From: JAODBJ01 sp963782465
GTDB lineage: Bacteria; Actinomycetota; Acidimicrobiia; IMCC26256; PALSA-610
Assembly (NCBI GenBank): GCA_963782465.1
Contig: CAWAJR010000005.1
Span: 904,796-968,795, forward strand
DNA length: 64,000 nucleotides
Direction of reading: 5' to 3'
A program made the position numbers and the translations under genes. Shown one piece after another: positions 8,517-17,832 of this stretch. The notes beneath the pieces are model-generated. The model did no database searches. It was not told the DNA's origin and was given only the letters and a program-made list of their open reading frames with translations. Every line of letters begins with the position of its first letter. Positions within the stretch are counted from its first letter, which is position 1.

Positions 8517-10850
8517 TCACACCGGCAGCCCGAACGTGGCCGGGTCGGGTTGCGCGCCGGCACCGCGGAGAAGGGCGCGGAGATGGTGTGCGTGCAGCCG
8601 CGTCGAAGTGATCGCAACGCCGAGGGGGGCCAGCGCGTCGGCGACCGCGCCGGCGAGCACGGCCGGCGCCGCGGTGATCGCCGCTTCGCCCGCGCCGCGG
8701 AACCCACCCTCGACCCCGGAACGGGTCTCGCGGTGCACGACCCGCAACCGGGGTGCCTCGACCGCGGTCGGCACGGTGTAGTCGGCCAGTGTCGTGCACT
8801 GCGGTTGGCCGTCGGGCCCGTAGCGCGCCTCTTCGAAACACACCGCCCCGAGGCCTTGGGTGAAACCGCCCTGGTGCTGGCCCTCGACCACCATCGGGTT
8901 GATCACCACGCCGCAGTCGCTGACGATCACCGCGTCGAGCACCCGCACGTCGCCGGTCGCGGGGAACACCTCGACTGCGACCGCGGTCATGTGCGACGCG
9001 AACGTCTCGTCGAAGTTGGTGTGCCCGGCGGCGTCGGGGACGGGGATGGTGCGCCCCGGCGTGTAGCAAACGGTCGCGCTCAGGCCCGGTTCGACGCCGG
9101 GCGGGAGGCGATGGGTGTGCCACCACGCTTCGGCCGCGACCGCTTCGAGGGTCGGTGCGCTCCCCATGTGCTCGGCGATCGCGACGACCTTCTCGCGGAC
9201 ACGGCCGGCTGCGATCCGGGCCGCACCGCCCGCCATCACCGCGGTCCGGCTGCCCCATGTCCCCATGCCGTAGGGGAGCGCGGCGGTGTCGCCGTCGCGC
9301 ACGTCGACCCGGTCGACCGTGGTTCCGAGCGCTTCGGCGACGATCTGCGCGAGGACCGTCTCGTGCGACTGCCCCTGCGACTTCGACCCGACCGTCACCG
9401 TCACGTTGCCGTCGGGGAGCACCGACACGGTCGCGCTCTCGTAGGAGCCGAAGCGGCCGGCGACGCCGTATTGCGTCGGTGCGGTGCCCTGCACGAGCGT
9501 CGACAGGCCGATGCCGACGGCGCGGCCCGCGGCTCGCATCGTGGCCTGCCGTTCGCGCCAGGCCGGGTAGTCGAATTCGGTGAGCAACTGGTCGAGTTGC
9601 GGGCCGAGCGGCCCGACGTCGATGCGCGCGCCGCCGGGCGCGATGTACGGCCTCGGCGTGTCGGGGAGCAGGTTCCGGCGGCGCACCTCGGCGGGATCGA
9701 GACCGAGATCGGCCGCGACGAGGTCCATGACGCGTTCGGTCGTGAAGTGCGCCTGCGGTTGGCCGAACCCGCGGTACGCGCCGACCGGGCACGTCGTGGT
9801 CGCGACGCACGACAGCTCCCATCCGAACTGCTCGATCGCGTAGCCGCCGCTGAGGGCACCGACGGTGACGAGCGAAGGCCCGATGCCGGAGAAGTAGAGG
9901 ACCGGGTTGCCGATGTCGGAGACGATCCGCACCGACAGCGCGAGCACCTTCCCGTCGTCGTCGTACGCGAACGTCGCGTCGTGCACCTGCGGCCGTGAAT
10001 GCACCGACGCGGTGAGCGCCTCGGTACGGTCCTCGCTCCAGCGCACCGCGTGCCCGGTGAGACGCGCCAGCAAGGCGACGAGGCATTCTTCGCGGGTGAA
10101 GTGCTGCTTGTTGCCGAACCCGCCGCCGATGTCGGGCGCGACGACGCGCACCTCGCGCTCCGACAGCCCGCACACCTCCGCGATGACGGTACGCAGCTGG
10201 TGCGGTTGCTGCTGCGACGCGAACACGGTGAGGTACCCGGTGGCCGGGTCGACCGAAGCCTGCGCGCCGTGCCCTTCGAGCGGGAGGGCGCACACCCGAT
10301 GGTTCTCGAACCGTTCGGTTCGTACGTGGGGCGCGTTCTCGATCGTCGCGGCGAGGTCGTCGGTGGCGTGTTCGAGGTGCAGGAACTCGTTCGTGCCCCA
10401 TTCGGGGTAGAGGAGCGGCGCGCCGGGCGCGAGCGCCGTGAGCGCGTCGACGACGAGTGGGAGCTCGTCGTAGTCGACGTCGAGCAGGTCGAGGGCGTCC
10501 TCGGCGATCGCGCGCGATGTCGCGACCACCGCAACGAGCGGGTCGCCGACGAAGCGCACCACCTCTTGCGCGAGCACGCTCCACGAAAGTGGCTGCACGC
10601 CGGGGATGGGCAGCAGATGGGTCATGGGACGGGCGCCGGCCGCGTCGAGGTCGGCCTGGGTGACGACCGCGATCACGCCCGGGAGTGCGCGCGCCGCGGC
10701 GGTGTCGATCGTGCGGATACGCGCGTGCGCGACCGGGCTGCGCCACAAGGCAACGTGGCCCAGGCCGGCGACGTCGTGGTCGGCGAGGTAGCGACCCCGA
10801 CCGGTGAGGAAGCGGGCGTCTTCGCGGCGGAGGGTGCGGCTCCCGATCAT
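8517..10850 (-). CDS. Molybdenum hydroxylase large subunit (CoxL/XdhA family)
   Basis: A 777-aa catalytic subunit of a second FAD-FeS-Mo hydroxylase. It begins MIGSRTLRREDARFLTGRGRYLAD, typical of CoxL-type chains. Mo-cofactor regions are GGGFGNKQHFTREE, VGAYRGFGQPQAH and KSQGQSHETVLAQI, and the catalytic Glu is in FRGAGEAAI near the C-terminus. The active-site loop is AYRGFGQ rather than the AYRCSFR of true form I CO dehydrogenase, so this is not a CO oxidiser. Last gene of the operon starting at 15884; the ATG overlaps the FeS stop by 4 bp. Substrate is probably a purine derivative by context. Confidence 0.92.
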   Translation of the reverse strand: MIGSRTLRREDARFLTGRGRYLADHDVAGLGHVALWRSPVAHARIRTIDTAAARALPGVIAVVTQADLDAAGARPMTHLLPIPGVQPLSWSVLAQEVVRFVGDPLVAVVATSRAIAEDALDLLDVDYDELPLVVDALTALAPGAPLLYPEWGTNEFLHLEHATDDLAATIENAPHVRTERFENHRVCALPLEGHGAQASVDPATGYLTVFASQQQPHQLRTVIAEVCGLSEREVRVVAPDIGGGFGNKQHFTREECLVALLARLTGHAVRWSEDRTEALTASVHSRPQVHDATFAYDDDGKVLALSVRIVSDIGNPVLYFSGIGPSLVTVGALSGGYAIEQFGWELSCVATTTCPVGAYRGFGQPQAHFTTERVMDLVAADLGLDPAEVRRRNLLPDTPRPYIAPGGARIDVGPLGPQLDQLLTEFDYPAWRERQATMRAAGRAVGIGLSTLVQGTAPTQYGVAGRFGSYESATVSVLPDGNVTVTVGSKSQGQSHETVLAQIVAEALGTTVDRVDVRDGDTAALPYGMGTWGSRTAVMAGGAARIAAGRVREKVVAIAEHMGSAPTLEAVAAEAWWHTHRLPPGVEPGLSATVCYTPGRTIPVPDAAGHTNFDETFASHMTAVAVEVFPATGDVRVLDAVIVSDCGVVINPMVVEGQHQGGFTQGLGAVCFEEARYGPDGQPQCTTLADYTVPTAVEAPRLRVVHRETRSGVEGGFRGAGEAAITAAPAVLAGAVADALAPLGVAITSTRLHAHHLRALLRGAGAQPDPATFGLPV

Positions 10851-11320
10851 GGGGCCGGGCGTGGTTCGGTGAGCGAGCAGACCGCGTCGACAATGCCGGC
10901 GTAGCCGGTGCAGCGGCAGAGGTTCCCGGCGAGGGCTTCCCGCACCTCGTCTTCGGTCGCGTTCGGGTTGCGGGCGAGCAGGTCGATCGCGGTGAGCACC
11001 ATCGCCGGCGTGCAGAAGCCGCACTGCAGTGCGTGGTGCGCGCGGAACGCCACTTGCACCGGGTGGAGGTCGCCGGGCGTGCCGAACGCTTCGATGGTCT
11101 GCACCTTGCGGCCCGCGCATTGCACCGCGAAGAGCAGGCACGCCCGCACCGGGGTGCCGTCGACGAGCACGGTGCACGCGCCGCACGCGCCGTGCTCGCA
11201 GCCCGCGTGCGCGCCGGTGAGGCCGAACTGTGTGCGGACGACGTCGAGCAGGGTGTCGCGCGGCTCCACCTCGACCTCGGCGCCGTCGCCGTTGAGCTCG
11301 AACTTCACCACGTGCCTCAC
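10847..11320 (-). CDS. Molybdenum hydroxylase [2Fe-2S] subunit
   Basis: 157-aa electron-transfer subunit of the second three-part hydroxylase. CEHGACGACTVLVDG and an upstream-spaced Cys bind the first cluster; CGFCTPAM and CRCTGY bind the second. The GTG start overlaps the FAD-subunit stop (GTGA) and its own stop overlaps the large-subunit ATG. Length and motif order are normal for CoxS-type proteins. Confidence 0.95.
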   Translation of the reverse strand: MRHVVKFELNGDGAEVEVEPRDTLLDVVRTQFGLTGAHAGCEHGACGACTVLVDGTPVRACLLFAVQCAGRKVQTIEAFGTPGDLHPVQVAFRAHHALQCGFCTPAMVLTAIDLLARNPNATEDEVREALAGNLCRCTGYAGIVDAVCSLTEPRPAP

Positions 11321-12198
11321 GCCGCGACCCCGTCCCGGCGGGGCTCGGCTCGCCGGGCGTTCGTGAACGCCTCCCGCACCGCCGAGGCGGCCAGCAGGCC
11401 CGCGAGTTGGGCGCGGTCGTCGTCGCCGGCGATCGCGCGCGCGACCGCTCCGGCAACCGACCGGAGCAACGGGCCGGTCGGCTCGGCGGCGCCCGGTACG
11501 CCGGCATCGCGGAGCGCGTCACGAAGATCGACGGGCGTGGACGCGACCCCGCACGCCGCGGCGCGGGCGCGCGCGCACGTTCCGCCGTCGTCGAGTTCCA
11601 GCGCGACCGCGACCCCGGCGGTCGCGAAATCGCCCGCGCGCGGTGCCCACTCGTGGAACGCCGCACCGTGGCACCGGTCGGGAACGGCAACGTCGATACC
11701 GACCACGAGTTCGTCGGGCGCGAGGGCGGTGGTGAAGAAACCGTCGAAGAAACCGGCCGCCGCGATCGTGCGCGCGCCCGAGGCGCCCTGCACCTCCACC
11801 ACCGCGTCGAGCGCGACGAGCGCGGCCGGGATCTCCGCGGCCGGGTCGGCGTGGGCGATCGAACCGCCGAGCGTGCCGCGAGCGCGGATCGCGGGATGCC
11901 CGATCAGCCTTGCGGCCGCGGCGAGCAGCGGCGCGCGCGACGACACCGTCGGATCGTGTTCGAGGCGCGAGTGGCGGACCAGACCACCGAGTCGCACGCC
12001 GGTACCGGCGAACTCCACGACATCGAGCGGGAGATCGTTCACGTCGACCAGCAGCGTCGGGCGGGCGAGGCGCAGCGCCATGAGCGGGACGAGGCTCTGC
12101 CCACCGGCGAGCACCTTCGCGTCGTCATCGGTGCGGAGCGCGTCGAGCGCGTCGGCGACCTGCTCGACGTGCACGTATTCGAAGGGCGCAGGCTTCAC
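11317..12198 (-). CDS. Molybdenum hydroxylase FAD-binding subunit (CoxM-like)
   Basis: 293-aa FAD subunit. It begins MKPAPFEYVHVEQVADAL, and carries the FAD motifs VLAGGQSLVPLMALRLARP and RARGTLGGSIAHADPAAEIP, followed by the C-terminal CODH flavoprotein domain. The start is GTG, 24 nt after the stop of the upstream amidohydrolase. The AGGQS motif and the N-terminus are closer to CoxM than to the FAD subunit at 2679-3527, so the two hydroxylases are distinct types rather than a recent duplication. Confidence 0.94.
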   Translation of the reverse strand: MKPAPFEYVHVEQVADALDALRTDDDAKVLAGGQSLVPLMALRLARPTLLVDVNDLPLDVVEFAGTGVRLGGLVRHSRLEHDPTVSSRAPLLAAAARLIGHPAIRARGTLGGSIAHADPAAEIPAALVALDAVVEVQGASGARTIAAAGFFDGFFTTALAPDELVVGIDVAVPDRCHGAAFHEWAPRAGDFATAGVAVALELDDGGTCARARAAACGVASTPVDLRDALRDAGVPGAAEPTGPLLRSVAGAVARAIAGDDDRAQLAGLLAASAVREAFTNARRAEPRRDGVAA

Positions 12199-12222
12199 CG
12201 CCGCCGCCTCACCGGTACCGGT

Positions 12223-13404
12223 TCAGGCGAGCGCCGGCGCGAAATCGGCGACCGGCGTCGCATCGATCCACAACCCGGCGCGCAGGCAACCGACCGGCAC
12301 GAGCCGCTGCGGCGCGTCGATCGATTCGAAGCCGTCCGACAGGGGAACCGGGCCTTCCTCGACTCGCAGCACGCTCACGTCGGCCACCCGGCCCGGTTCG
12401 AGGGAACCGAGTTCGGCCTCACGATGCACGACGCGGGCCGGGTTCTGTGTCGCCATCGCGATCACGTCGGGGAGCGCGACGCCGAGCGCCCAGATCTTGC
12501 TCATCGTCTCGGGCAACGACACGACCGGCGCGTCGACGTTGAACACGTTGAGGTCGGTGGAGATCGTCGTCGGCATGAAGCCCTGCTCGAACAGTGCGCG
12601 CGCGGTGGCGAAACGGAAGTCGGTGCCCGAATGGCCGACGTCGAGACAGACCCCGCGCTCGACTGCATCACGGAACTGCCCGGTGACCTTGCCGTCGGTG
12701 CCGAGCACACCCGACGCCCCGCGGAACGCGTGGGTGATCACGTCGCCACCGCGCAACGCCTCGAGGAGATCGGAGGTGGGGATCGTCGGGGTGAACGGGA
12801 AGCGCCCGAGATGCACCATCACCGGTCGCGCACCCGCCGCGGCCTGCCCGGCGGCGAGGAACGGTGACGAGTGCGGGTCGGTCGTGTAGCAGGCCCGCAC
12901 CTTCATCCCGATCACGACGTCGGCGTTGGCCTCGACCGCGGCGATGGCCGATTCGGTGTCGAGGTTGCGCTCGTCGTTCGCGATCTCGAGCTTGTGGCAG
13001 ATGAAGTCTTTGGTCGCGAAGTAGATCTGGTTCGGGTCCATGAACGCCAGTACCCGGGTGCGTACGGCGGGATCGTCGATCCAGCGGCGGGCCAGCCCGA
13101 AGGTTGCAACACCGCTCGTGCCGCCGTCGATCACGGTCGTCACCGCCGTCTCGACACCGACCCGGTCGGGATGGAGGCAGAAATCTCCCAGGCCCGGGTA
13201 CACGTGGACGTGCAGGTCGATCAGGCCGGGGGTGACGATGCACCCGCCGGCATCGCGCACTGCGACCTCGCCCCCGGCGGCGCCGGCCGCGAGGTCGGGG
13301 CCGACCTCGACGATGCGGCCGTCGCGCACGAGGACGTCGGCGACCCGGTCGATCCCTCGCGCCGGGTCGATCACCCGGCCGCCCTGCAGGAGCGTGTTCA
13401 ACAC
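12223..13404 (-). CDS. Amidohydrolase/deacetylase family metallohydrolase (COG3964-like)
   Basis: About 393 aa from GTG 13404. Metal-binding elements: DLHVHVYPGLGDFCLHPD, the lysine in VVIGMKVRACYT, MVHLGRFPFTP, ITHAFRGASG and the catalytic region DVGHSGTDF with STDLNVFN. This matches the predicted dihydroorotase/D-aminoacylase-like group that removes acyl or carbamoyl groups or opens cyclic amides. The start is uncertain: GTG 13404 lies within the palindrome at 13397-13413, and the frame is open further upstream only over antisense of the Rieske gene. It follows the Rieske gene by 10 nt within the operon. Confidence 0.85.
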   Translation of the reverse strand: MLNTLLQGGRVIDPARGIDRVADVLVRDGRIVEVGPDLAAGAAGGEVAVRDAGGCIVTPGLIDLHVHVYPGLGDFCLHPDRVGVETAVTTVIDGGTSGVATFGLARRWIDDPAVRTRVLAFMDPNQIYFATKDFICHKLEIANDERNLDTESAIAAVEANADVVIGMKVRACYTTDPHSSPFLAAGQAAAGARPVMVHLGRFPFTPTIPTSDLLEALRGGDVITHAFRGASGVLGTDGKVTGQFRDAVERGVCLDVGHSGTDFRFATARALFEQGFMPTTISTDLNVFNVDAPVVSLPETMSKIWALGVALPDVIAMATQNPARVVHREAELGSLEPGRVADVSVLRVEEGPVPLSDGFESIDAPQRLVPVGCLRAGLWIDATPVADFAPALA

Positions 13405-13413
13405 TTTGTTGAA
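13397..13413. promoter_or_regulatory. Operator inside the 8-oxoguanine deaminase operon (site 3)
   Basis: TTCAACACTTTGTTGAA, a 17-bp palindrome with 7-bp arms TTCAACA/TGTTGAA around CTT. It falls between the Rieske and COG3964 genes and covers the proposed start codon of the latter. It has the full symmetry that sites 1, 2 and 5 only approximate on their left arm. Its position suggests an internal promoter or a roadblock site. Confidence 0.65.
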
Positions 13414-13414
13414 G

Positions 13415-14503
13415 CTACGGCATCCGTGTTTCGGGCACGTTACGTGCCGGTCGCGGGCCGTGGCCCGTCGCACCGCCGACGATCTCGCGCAGCATCCGTC
13501 GGTACTCGACCGTCCCCGCGTCGGCTTTCGTGTGCACTTCGGCCGGGAGGAAGAGCGGCACGTTCGGATCGTCCATCAACTCGAGGATCGAGAGGTCCTC
13601 CTCGCCGACGGCGGCCTGGAAGCGCCGGGCGCGCTCGATCAGCGCGGGGTCGTGGCCCAGGTCGTTGTACGCGTGGACGATCCACCAAGTGGTGCGGTCG
13701 TCGACTTCGGGACGGCAGAACGACCAGACGACATTGATGCTCGGCACCGGTGCCTGCTCGAGCGTCAAGGTCAGCGCGACCGCGAACGGTGCCGCGACCG
13801 TGTACTCGTACCGCATGTCGACGGTTCCGCTCACCTGCGGTGCCGCCGAACGCCGGGTCGTGTACTGGCGGAGCACACTGCCGTCGCGCGACACCGACAG
13901 CACCGGGCGGCCGTCGTCGTCGGCACCGAAGGTGGCCCGGTGCAGGAACGGGAAATGCGCGACGTCGAGGAAGTTGTCGGTGATTATCGACGCGCCGGCG
14001 CGGGTGGTGAACGGCCCGGCGACGAAGGTGTCGAACTCCGGGTCGAGGTAGTGGCGATCGTCGAGCAGCGGGCCGCGCGGCGCGCCGGGCGCATTCGGTG
14101 CGATCCACACCAGGCCGAACCTGACCTCTACCGCGGCGGTCGCGACGTGCGCCCGCGGCGGGATCGGCACCTCCGGGTCGAGCGCCGGTATCGCCACGCA
14201 CCGGCCGCAACCGTCGAAGCGGTACCCGTGGTACCGGCACTCGAGCGCGGCGCGGTTGCCGTGCTCGACGATGCGGCCCGCCGACAACGGCACGAGCCGG
14301 TGCGGGCACCGGTCGGCCAGCGCCGTCAACCGGCCGCCGAGGCGCACGATCGCCCACGGTTCGCCGAGCAACACCACCCGGAGCGGGCGGTCGGCCGGCA
14401 CGTCGGCCTCGAGCGCGACGGGGTGCCAGTAGTGGCGCAGCTTCGGGTGCGTGTTGCGTAGGGTCTGGACCGCACCAGGGCCGCCGCGATCGACCGCGGG
14501 CAC
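13415..14503 (-). CDS. Rieske non-haem iron oxygenase (VanA/NdmA-type)
   Basis: 362-aa oxygenase component that uses O2 and external electrons to hydroxylate or dealkylate a substrate. The Rieske cluster ligands are C66/H68 in DRCPHRLVPLS and C89/H92 in CRYHGYRF. The mononuclear iron motif is DNFLDVAHFPFLH (residues 176-188). The size and domain order fit the group containing vanillate demethylase and the caffeine N-demethylases. GTG start 1 nt after the stop of the 8-oxoguanine deaminase, so the two enzymes are made together. Demethylation of N-methylated purines is an attractive but untested idea. Confidence 0.92.
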   Translation of the reverse strand: MPAVDRGGPGAVQTLRNTHPKLRHYWHPVALEADVPADRPLRVVLLGEPWAIVRLGGRLTALADRCPHRLVPLSAGRIVEHGNRAALECRYHGYRFDGCGRCVAIPALDPEVPIPPRAHVATAAVEVRFGLVWIAPNAPGAPRGPLLDDRHYLDPEFDTFVAGPFTTRAGASIITDNFLDVAHFPFLHRATFGADDDGRPVLSVSRDGSVLRQYTTRRSAAPQVSGTVDMRYEYTVAAPFAVALTLTLEQAPVPSINVVWSFCRPEVDDRTTWWIVHAYNDLGHDPALIERARRFQAAVGEEDLSILELMDDPNVPLFLPAEVHTKADAGTVEYRRMLREIVGGATGHGPRPARNVPETRMP

Positions 14504-14504
14504 G

Positions 14505-15884
14505 TCAGCCGGCCTGGATCCGGGCGCTGATCGTTCGATGACGGGCGAGCATCGCCTCGACGCCCGGCGCGGTGAGGTTCCCGTCTTCGACGACGACCTG
14601 CCCGGCGACGACGGTGTGGCGCGCGGCGAGCGGCCCGCACCGCAGCCAGGCCTCGACGGGGTCGCTCAGCGCGCCCGCGAACTCGACGCCGGTGAGCGGC
14701 CAGCACACGAGGTCGCCCACGGCGCCGGGTGCGAGCACTCCCAGTTCGCCCTCGCGGCCCAAACACGCCGCCGATCCACGCGTCGCGATTTCGAGCGCGT
14801 CGCGCGCGCCCATCGACTGCGGGCCGAGCCGCATCCGACCGAGCAGCAGGGCATTGCGCGCTTCCATCCACAGCGACGCCGAGTCGGTCGAGGCCGACCC
14901 GTCGCAGCCGATACCCACCGGGACGCCGGCGGCGCGAAAGTCGTGCACCGGCGCGATGCCGCCGCCACCGATCATCATGTTGGAACTCGGGCAGTGGGCC
15001 ACGCCGGTGCCCCAAACACCCATTCGTTTCACTTCGTCGTCGCTGGGATAGATGCAGTGCGCGACCCACGCGCGGTCGGTGCCCCACCCGACCTCTTCGA
15101 AATGCTCGATCGTGCGGCGCCCGAACGTCTCCGCGGCGTAGCGGTCTTCGTCGGGGTCCTCCGCGAGATGCGTGTGCAGGCGCACGTCGAGGCGTTCGGC
15201 CAACGCGGCCGTGTCGCGCATCAACTGCGGCGTGACGGAGAAGGGGGAGCACGGCGCGAGCGCGATGCGCACCATCGCGCCCCACGAACGGTCGTGGTGC
15301 GTCGCGACCAGCCGCTCGCTGTCGGCCAGGACCTCGTCGTCGTCCTGCACCACCGAATCGGGCGGGAGACCGCCGTCCTTCTCCGACAGGCTCATCGAGC
15401 CGCGGGTCGGGTGGAACCGCATCCCGAGTTCGGTCGCGGCCCGGATCTCGGCCCCGATGAGGTCGCCGGCACCGCGCGGGTGCACGTAGAGGTGGTCGGT
15501 GCTGGTCGTGCACCCTCCGAGCGCGAGTTCGGCCAGGCCGACCCACGCCGACACGTACGCAGCTTCCTCGTCGATCAGGCTCCAAAGGGGGTAGAGCGTC
15601 GAGAGCCACTGGAACAGGGTGCCGTTGACCACGGGCCGGAAGCTGCGGGTGAGGTTCTGGTAGATGTGATGGTGAGTGTTGATGAGACCCGGCGTGATCA
15701 GGCAGCCGTCGGCGCGCAGCCGTCGCCGTGCCGCCGGCATCGGGTCGGCGGCCCCGCCGATCGAGTGCACGAGGCCACCGTCGATCGCCAGCCAGCCCCC
15801 CGCGATCTCCCGCCGTTCGTCGTCGACCGTCGCGACGAGGGTCGCGCCGGTCACCAGGAGATCGAGCACCGCCGGTTCGTTCAC
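14505..15884 (-). CDS. 8-oxoguanine deaminase
   Basis: A 459-aa zinc-type amidohydrolase converting 8-oxoguanine to urate and ammonia, or a close relative. Very good motif match: NTHHHIYQNLTRSF (H71/H73), RGSMSLSEKDGGLPPDSVVQ, ALAPCSPFSVTPQLM, RLHTHLAED (H237/H239), WVAHCIYP (H276), VAHCPSSNMMIGGGIAP-like segment and GCDGSASTDSAS (D328). I chose GTG 15884 because the homologous N-terminus begins there. First gene of a six-gene minus-strand operon (deaminase, Rieske, amidohydrolase, FAD, FeS, Mo). Divergent from the two iron oxygenases. Confidence 0.93.
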   Translation of the reverse strand: MNEPAVLDLLVTGATLVATVDDERREIAGGWLAIDGGLVHSIGGAADPMPAARRRLRADGCLITPGLINTHHHIYQNLTRSFRPVVNGTLFQWLSTLYPLWSLIDEEAAYVSAWVGLAELALGGCTTSTDHLYVHPRGAGDLIGAEIRAATELGMRFHPTRGSMSLSEKDGGLPPDSVVQDDDEVLADSERLVATHHDRSWGAMVRIALAPCSPFSVTPQLMRDTAALAERLDVRLHTHLAEDPDEDRYAAETFGRRTIEHFEEVGWGTDRAWVAHCIYPSDDEVKRMGVWGTGVAHCPSSNMMIGGGGIAPVHDFRAAGVPVGIGCDGSASTDSASLWMEARNALLLGRMRLGPQSMGARDALEIATRGSAACLGREGELGVLAPGAVGDLVCWPLTGVEFAGALSDPVEAWLRCGPLAARHTVVAGQVVVEDGNLTAPGVEAMLARHRTISARIQAG

Positions 15885-15937
15885 GCAAGGATGGGAGCGC
15901 GTGACGCGGGCGCGCGGCAAGTCGTGGCGGCCATCGT

Positions 15938-15951
15938 TCACACGCCTGTGA
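15938..15951. promoter_or_regulatory. Small inverted repeat in a divergent promoter region
   Basis: TCACA-CGCC-TGTGA in the 104-bp gap between the 8-oxoguanine deaminase and the IPNS-like oxygenase. It could be a CRP- or GntR-type operator. It is not the TTGTTGAA motif found at the other operons. No convincing sigma-70 boxes were recognised around it. Confidence 0.35.
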
Positions 15952-15988
15952 TGATTCCGAAAATGAATACTCCAACAAGGCGTCGAAG

Positions 15989-17029
15989 ATGACCGGAGTG
16001 CGAGCGACCCTGCCGGTGTACCCCGTCGACCTGGAGCCGTTTCGCGCCGGCGACGCGAACGACCGGCTCGAGGTCGCCCAGGCGATCGACCGGGCCTGTC
16101 GCGACACGGGGTTCCTGCTCGTGCGCGGGCACGGCGTACCGCTCGAGCTGTGCGACGCCGTGCTCGACACGTTCGAAGCGTTCTTCGACCTGCCGGTCGA
16201 GACCAAGGCGCGCAGCGTCGTCGAAGACCCTCGCCTGAATCGCGGGTACACGCAGCTCGGGCAGGAGGCGCTCGGCTACAGCCGGGGCGTCGAGACGCCG
16301 CCCGACCTGTTCGAGGCGTACAACATCGGATGGGAAGGCGGCGCCGGGCCGTACTTCGACCGGTACCGCGACTTCTTCGCCCCGAACCTCTGGCCGCCGT
16401 CACCGCCGGAGCTGCGGGCCGCGTGCGAAGCCTACGAAGCCGCGGTCTCGGGCGTCTCCGACGTACTCCTCGAAGCGCTGGCGGTCGCGCTCGATCTTCC
16501 GCCGGCGTGGTTCCTCGACCGCATGCAGAACTCGATCGTCACGACCCGGGCCATCAACTACGAGCGCGCACCGGGCGCGCCCGATCCCGAACCCGAACAG
16601 ATGCGGATGGGCGCGCACAGCGACTACGGCGCGATCACGATCCTGCTCGCCGATCCGGTGCCTGGTCTGCAGGTGATGCACGACGGTCGTTGGCACGACG
16701 TCACGCCGCCGCGCGGCACGTTCGTGTGCAACCTCGGCGACATGTTGGAACGGTGGACGAACGACCGCTGGCATTCGACCCTGCACCGGGTCGTCCCGCC
16801 GCCCGCGAACGCCGACGGCGCCGTCCGCCGGCGATCGCTTGCCCGCTTCCTCGACTGCCCACCCGACCTGCGGGTCGAGTGCATCCCGACGTGCTGTTCC
16901 GACGCGAACCCGGCCCGCTACGGGCCGGTGGTCGCGGGCGAGTGGCTCAACGAAAAGGTGCTGGGAGGGCGGGAACAGCGACTCCCCGACCTTCCCGTAC
17001 CCGATCTGCAGATCCCCCAGACGCGATGA
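15989..17029 (+). CDS. Fe(II)/2-oxoglutarate-type oxygenase, isopenicillin-N-synthase/thymine-hydroxylase-like
   Basis: 346-aa oxygenase with an N-terminal DIOX_N domain (TGFLLVRGHGVPLELCDAV) and a C-terminal 2OG-FeII_Oxy domain. Iron ligands are in MGAHSDYGAITIL (HxD) and the distal His in HSTLHRVV; the 2OG-binding Arg is in RRRSLARF. This family includes thymine 7-hydroxylase, so oxidation of a methyl group on a nucleobase is a reasonable hypothesis here. The stop overlaps the next oxygenase gene by 4 bp. Confidence 0.9.
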   Translation: MTGVRATLPVYPVDLEPFRAGDANDRLEVAQAIDRACRDTGFLLVRGHGVPLELCDAVLDTFEAFFDLPVETKARSVVEDPRLNRGYTQLGQEALGYSRGVETPPDLFEAYNIGWEGGAGPYFDRYRDFFAPNLWPPSPPELRAACEAYEAAVSGVSDVLLEALAVALDLPPAWFLDRMQNSIVTTRAINYERAPGAPDPEPEQMRMGAHSDYGAITILLADPVPGLQVMHDGRWHDVTPPRGTFVCNLGDMLERWTNDRWHSTLHRVVPPPANADGAVRRRSLARFLDCPPDLRVECIPTCCSDANPARYGPVVAGEWLNEKVLGGREQRLPDLPVPDLQIPQTR

Positions 17030-17826
17030 CCTCGGCGGCGAGCCAAAGCCGCCTCGCCGCCGAGGTCGGCGTCTTCTCCGGCGCGAAGCTCGACGATGCG
17101 GCCGCGTTCTTCCGCGAACACGGTTACGTAACCCTGCGCGGCCTGTACACCGGCGACGAACTCCGGTCGCTCGAACGCGAATGCACGCACCAGCAGGAAC
17201 GGTTGCTCGCCGGCGTCCTGCCCGAACAGTGCGGCACGGTCGTGCTCGACGATCCGGACGCGATGATCGACGGCGCGCCGTTCGCGCACTACGTGTGCCA
17301 CATCACCGAAGTGTCGACCGTCGTGCGCGACGCGACCTTCCACCCGGCCCTCGTCACGATGGCCCGGCGCCTGCTCGGCGAGGAATGTTGGATGCTCGAA
17401 GACGACCGTTTCGGGGTCGTCTACCAGGATGCGAGACCCGGTGAGCGGTCGGGCTACTCGCGCATCGGCTGGCACTCCGACGCGCAATCGGGCCCGAACC
17501 TGAAGGTGTGGCCGTCGGTGGCGTTCACGATCCACATCGACGCGACATCGCCGCAGAACGGTTTCCTGCGCGTCGTGCCGGGGTCGCACCGCGGTGGCAC
17601 CGAAGCCATGCCACTCGGTTTCGAGAAGGTGCCGGGCGAGATCGCCTGCTACTGCGAGCGCGGCGACGTGTTGTTGCACCACTCCGACCTCTGGCATTCG
17701 GCGGCTCGCGCCACCGACGACGGTCCCGCCGCGATCCGCCGCCACATCCGCGGCGGTTGGTACGGCGGCGAACGCCTCGAGCCGCGCCACGGCATCGGCG
17801 ACTTCGTCAAGAACGCCCGCCGCTGA
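17026..17826 (+). CDS. Phytanoyl-CoA dioxygenase (PhyH) family oxygenase
   Basis: 266-aa Fe(II)/2OG-type protein from ATG 17026, which overlaps the previous stop (ATGA). FFREHGYVTLRGLYTGDEL is the typical PhyH start; GWHSDAQSG gives the HxD ligands, and LLHHSDLWHSA with AIRRHIRGGWY gives the distal His and the Arg. It is coupled to the IPNS-like oxygenase, so the pair may act in sequence or on related substrates. PhyH proteins act on many small molecules and the substrate cannot be read from the sequence. Confidence 0.9.
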   Translation: MTSAASQSRLAAEVGVFSGAKLDDAAAFFREHGYVTLRGLYTGDELRSLERECTHQQERLLAGVLPEQCGTVVLDDPDAMIDGAPFAHYVCHITEVSTVVRDATFHPALVTMARRLLGEECWMLEDDRFGVVYQDARPGERSGYSRIGWHSDAQSGPNLKVWPSVAFTIHIDATSPQNGFLRVVPGSHRGGTEAMPLGFEKVPGEIACYCERGDVLLHHSDLWHSAARATDDGPAAIRRHIRGGWYGGERLEPRHGIGDFVKNARR

Positions 17827-17832
17827 CCACGT

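Noticed and set aside
8517..10850. Carbon monoxide dehydrogenase large subunit
   Set aside because: The active-site loop is AYRGFGQ, not the AYRCSFR of form I CO dehydrogenase.
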